64,000 bases of DNA from Roseovarius atlanticus. GTDB taxonomy: Bacteria; Pseudomonadota; Alphaproteobacteria; Rhodobacterales; Rhodobacteraceae. The notes under the pieces were generated by a model. It had not been told where the DNA came from and did no database searches. It saw only the letters and a list, made by a program, of their open reading frames with translations. Positions 61,822-64,000 of this stretch are shown piece by piece (the stretch's first letter is position 1; each line of letters begins with the position of its first letter). The DNA lies in NCBI RefSeq assembly GCF_001441615.1, contig NZ_LAXJ01000002.1, positions 248,001-312,000 of the forward strand, read 5' to 3'. Made by a program: the position numbers and the translations under genes.

Positions 61822-63186
61822 TCAGGCCCTTTCAAATCCGCGCGCGACTTCCCAGTCGGTCACCGCGGCATCGAATGTTTCCTGCTCGACCTCGGCGGTG
61901 CGGGTGTAATGATCGATCACATCGTCACCCATCACCCGGCGCAGCATGGCCGAGGCGCGCAACAGGTCGGTCGCCGCGCGTAGCGTGTGGGGCAGCATCG
62001 GCACGTCCTCCATCTTGTAGACATCGCCAGTGACCGGGGGCGACAGTTCCAGCCCTTCCTCGATCCCGCAAAGCCCGGCGGCAAGCTGGGCGGCGCAAGC
62101 AAGGTACGGGTTGATGTCCGAGCCCGGCGTCCGGCATTCGATGCGCACGCCCTTGGTGCCATCGCCCACCAGCCGGTAACAGGCGGTGCGGTTGTCGATG
62201 CTCCATGCGATCTTGGTGGGGGCGAAGGTGCCCGGCATCAGGCGCTTGTAACTGTTGATGTAGGGCGCCAGGAAATAGGTCATGTCGGGCGAGTATTTCA
62301 GGAGGCCCGCGACATAGCTTTTCAGCGTGCCCGACATGGTCAGGTCGGCGTCCGCATCATAAAACGCGGGCGTGTCGCCCTTGAACAGCGACTGGTGGAT
62401 ATGCGCGGCGGAGCCGACCTTGTCGGCGTGCCACTTGGGAAGGAAGCTGGCAGCGTGGCCGTGCTGGTTCGCGATCTCCTTCACGGCCTGCTTGGCGATC
62501 GTGTGGTGATCGGCACACAGCATCGCGTCGGCATAGCGGATGTTCAGCTCCTCCTGCCCGGTCTCGGCCTCGCCCTTGGTGTTCTCGACCGGCACGCCCG
62601 CCGCATAGAGCAGGTTGCGGATCGGGCGCATCACGTGCTCTTCCTTGGTGGTCTGAAGGATGTTGTAATCCTCGTTGTAGCCGCTGAAGGGCGTCAGGCT
62701 GCGAAAGCCCTCCTTGCGTATCTCGTCGAAGGATTTCTCGAACAGGAAGAACTCCAGCTCCGTCGCCATCATCGGGGTAAAGCCCATCGCCTCGGCCCGT
62801 TCGATCTGGGCTTTCAGGATCTGGCGCGGGCTGTGCGGCACAGGCTTGTGCGTGTGGTGGTCAAGGATGTCGCAGAGCACCATCGCCGTGCCTTCGAGCC
62901 ACGGCACACGGCGTAGCGTCCCAAGGTCCGGCTTCATCACGTAATCGCCATAGCCCTTTTCCCACGAGGTCGCCTTGTACCCATCGGGCGTGGCCATCTC
63001 CAAATCCGTGGCCAGCAGGTAGTTGCAGCAATGGGTTTCCTCATGGGCGCTTTCGAGAAAGTTCGAAACATGGAACCGCTTGCCCGCAAGCCGGCCCTGC
63101 ATGTCCACAAGGCAGACAAGCACCGTGTCGATCTCGCCCTTGGAGGCAAGTTTCTTAAGGTCGGTGAAGGTGAGGTTGGCGGTCAT
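61822..63186 (-). CDS. Glutamine synthetase-like gamma-glutamyl ligase
   Basis: A 454-residue protein of the glutamine-synthetase family. ATP- and metal-binding segments are TELEFFLFEKS, GEAETGQEELNIRYADAM, GSAAHIHQSL, NSYKRLMPGTFAP and RIECRTPGSDINPYLACAAQ. The gene context (amine transporter, alcohol and aldehyde dehydrogenases) makes it more like PuuA, IpuC or GlnA4-type gamma-glutamylamide synthetases than a housekeeping glutamine synthetase. No PII or nitrogen-regulation genes are near. GGAGACAG precedes the ATG. Confidence 0.93.
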   Translation of the reverse strand: MTANLTFTDLKKLASKGEIDTVLVCLVDMQGRLAGKRFHVSNFLESAHEETHCCNYLLATDLEMATPDGYKATSWEKGYGDYVMKPDLGTLRRVPWLEGTAMVLCDILDHHTHKPVPHSPRQILKAQIERAEAMGFTPMMATELEFFLFEKSFDEIRKEGFRSLTPFSGYNEDYNILQTTKEEHVMRPIRNLLYAAGVPVENTKGEAETGQEELNIRYADAMLCADHHTIAKQAVKEIANQHGHAASFLPKWHADKVGSAAHIHQSLFKGDTPAFYDADADLTMSGTLKSYVAGLLKYSPDMTYFLAPYINSYKRLMPGTFAPTKIAWSIDNRTACYRLVGDGTKGVRIECRTPGSDINPYLACAAQLAAGLCGIEEGLELSPPVTGDVYKMEDVPMLPHTLRAATDLLRASAMLRRVMGDDVIDHYTRTAEVEQETFDAAVTDWEVARGFERA

Positions 63187-63207
63187 GGTCTGTCTCCGTG
63201 AAATGAA

Positions 63208-63234
63208 CGGAGCGCCTTGGCAAAAGGCGCTCCG
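63208..63234. terminator. Strong hairpin between the TRAP binding protein and the ligase gene
   Basis: CGGAGCGCCTT (63208-63218) and AAGGCGCTCCG (63224-63234) form an 11-bp stem over the loop GGCAA, just after the TRAP binding-protein stop. There is no long U-run, so it is more likely a partial terminator or mRNA stabiliser than a full stop. Confidence 0.6.
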
Positions 63235-63249
63235 CGTCGTCTTGTCGGC

Positions 63250-64000
63250 TTATTCGAAGTTGTAGGGTACGCCGGCCTGGTTGATGACCGAGTTGTACTC
63301 GCGGAAGATGCCGACGATCTTTTCGTGCACTTCGCCTTCCTGCGCGACCTCGTCCCAGAACTCCTTGGCGGCGTTTTCCACTTCGGCCCATTCGGACGCG
63401 GGCACCGAGCGCAGTTCCAGCTTGTCGCCGTTGGCGCGCAGAGCGGCCTCGCCGCCCCAGTACCACTGGTTGCGATAGGTGTGTCCGGCCTCGATCCCGG
63501 CCATGACGACCGATTTCAGGTGATCGGGCAGTTCCGCCCAGCGTTCCTGGTTGGCGAACCACGAGCCGATCCATGCGCCCGAGATGTTGTTGGTCAGGAA
63601 ATAGTCGGTCACGTCGGCCCAGCCCACGGTGTAGTCCTCGGTGATGCCCGACCAGGCCATACCGTCAAGCTCGCCCGTCTGTACCGCCACCTCGGCATCC
63701 TCGTAGGGAATGTTCACCGGCACGACGCCGAACTTGGCAAGGAACCGGCCCGCCGTGGGGAAAGTGTAGAGCTTCAGCCCGTCGAGGTCGGCGACGGATG
63801 TGATTTCCTTCTTGGTGTTGAAGTTGCAGGGGTCCTGCCCCGCCGCCGACAGCCATTGCACACCTACCTTGCCGTATTCCTCGCGCCAGATATCGGCGAG
63901 GCCGTACTGGTTGAAGAGCACCGGCACGTCGAGAATGTGCTTGGTCGCGAACGGGAAGTACCCGCCGAACATGCGTAGCGGCGTGGGCGAGGCCATCGAG
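63250..64000 (-). CDS. TRAP transporter substrate-binding protein, C-terminal part
   Basis: About 249 residues to the stop; the N-terminus lies beyond the right edge. DctP-family traits are LSAAGQDPCNFNTKKEITSV, DLDGLKLYTFPTAGRFLAKF and the ligand-pocket region ELDGMAWSGITEDYTVG. It belongs to a different subgroup from the fragment at the left edge. It lies 63 bp upstream of the gamma-glutamyl ligase gene in the same direction and may supply the same pathway, with its permease genes probably outside the window. Confidence 0.88.
   Translation of the reverse strand, partial: SMASPTPLRMFGGYFPFATKHILDVPVLFNQYGLADIWREEYGKVGVQWLSAAGQDPCNFNTKKEITSVADLDGLKLYTFPTAGRFLAKFGVVPVNIPYEDAEVAVQTGELDGMAWSGITEDYTVGWADVTDYFLTNNISGAWIGSWFANQERWAELPDHLKSVVMAGIEAGHTYRNQWYWGGEAALRANGDKLELRSVPASEWAEVENAAKEFWDEVAQEGEVHEKIVGIFREYNSVINQAGVPYNFE

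Overview
The window looks like about 64 kb of chromosome from a marine alphaproteobacterium of the Rhodobacteraceae (Roseobacter group). This rests on high GC, dense short-spaced operons, several TRAP and ABC transporters with Tat or Sec substrate-binding proteins, a PhoX phosphatase, a DUF1638/corrinoid one-carbon module and protein sequences that read like roseobacter orthologues. No database was searched. Family names come from motif recognition.

Layout. 0-2.5 kb: the start of a TRAP binding protein (cut by the window) divergent from a Cache-domain histidine kinase and LuxR-type regulator. 2.5-10.6 kb: small hypotheticals, a PhoX phosphatase, acetolactate synthase genes ilvB-ilvN behind a textbook-looking peptide-mediated attenuator, an XRE-type regulator and a Rieske oxygenase with a coupled 71-aa protein. 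10.6-17.4 kb: rlmE-ppx, then a virulence-factor-family protein, a MetF-like reductase and a methyl-THF:corrinoid methyltransferase, followed by an atypical Nramp-like transporter. 17.4-20.9 kb: a TRAP operon (P-Q-M) ending in a universal stress protein, resembling teaABCD. 20.9-22.8 kb: three small genes including a SUKH/SMI1-like protein. 22.8-34.8 kb: an orphan peptide-type binding protein, an Asp/Glu racemase-family enzyme with anmK, tyrS, an animal-type haem peroxidase, a quinone-oxidoreductase-like enzyme divergent from arsR-acr3-arsH, and aroK-aroB. 34.9-43.4 kb: a 49-aa membrane peptide, a large exported protein, xerD, a phosphoesterase, a CNNM/CorC protein, a cluster of palindromic repeats, a radical SAM protein, the corrinoid protein and DUF1638 half of the one-carbon module, and sufE. 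43.4-54.6 kb: a lipoprotein, rnd, purM-purN, tRNA(CAU), an SH3 lipoprotein, an RND efflux pair, a histidine kinase, a metallo-beta-lactamase-fold hydrolase and tRNA-Asn. 54.6-55.1 kb: an apparent integrase remnant beside tRNA-Asn. 55.2-64 kb: a polyamine-type ABC transporter, iron alcohol dehydrogenase, aldehyde dehydrogenase, a glutamine-synthetase-like gamma-glutamyl ligase and the end of another TRAP binding protein.

How the parts fit. The right end reads as uptake plus gamma-glutamylation and two-step oxidation of an amine, and the presence of an alcohol dehydrogenase suggests an amino alcohol. The one-carbon genes at 13.2-15.5 kb and 41.2-42.8 kb are parts of one methyl-transfer system split over two loci. 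The most convincing regulatory element is the ilv attenuator: a 15-residue leader containing Leu-Ile-Val-Val-Val, a perfect 10-bp antiterminator and a U-tailed terminator. Other readable control sites are an arsR operator over a possibly leaderless start, paired palindromes upstream of the histidine kinase, and repeated TGGTCA half-sites upstream of the ABC binding protein. A dispersed palindromic repeat (core GTGGGTTTTCACCCAC) occurs at least seven times. No CRISPR array, complete mobile element or rRNA was seen.
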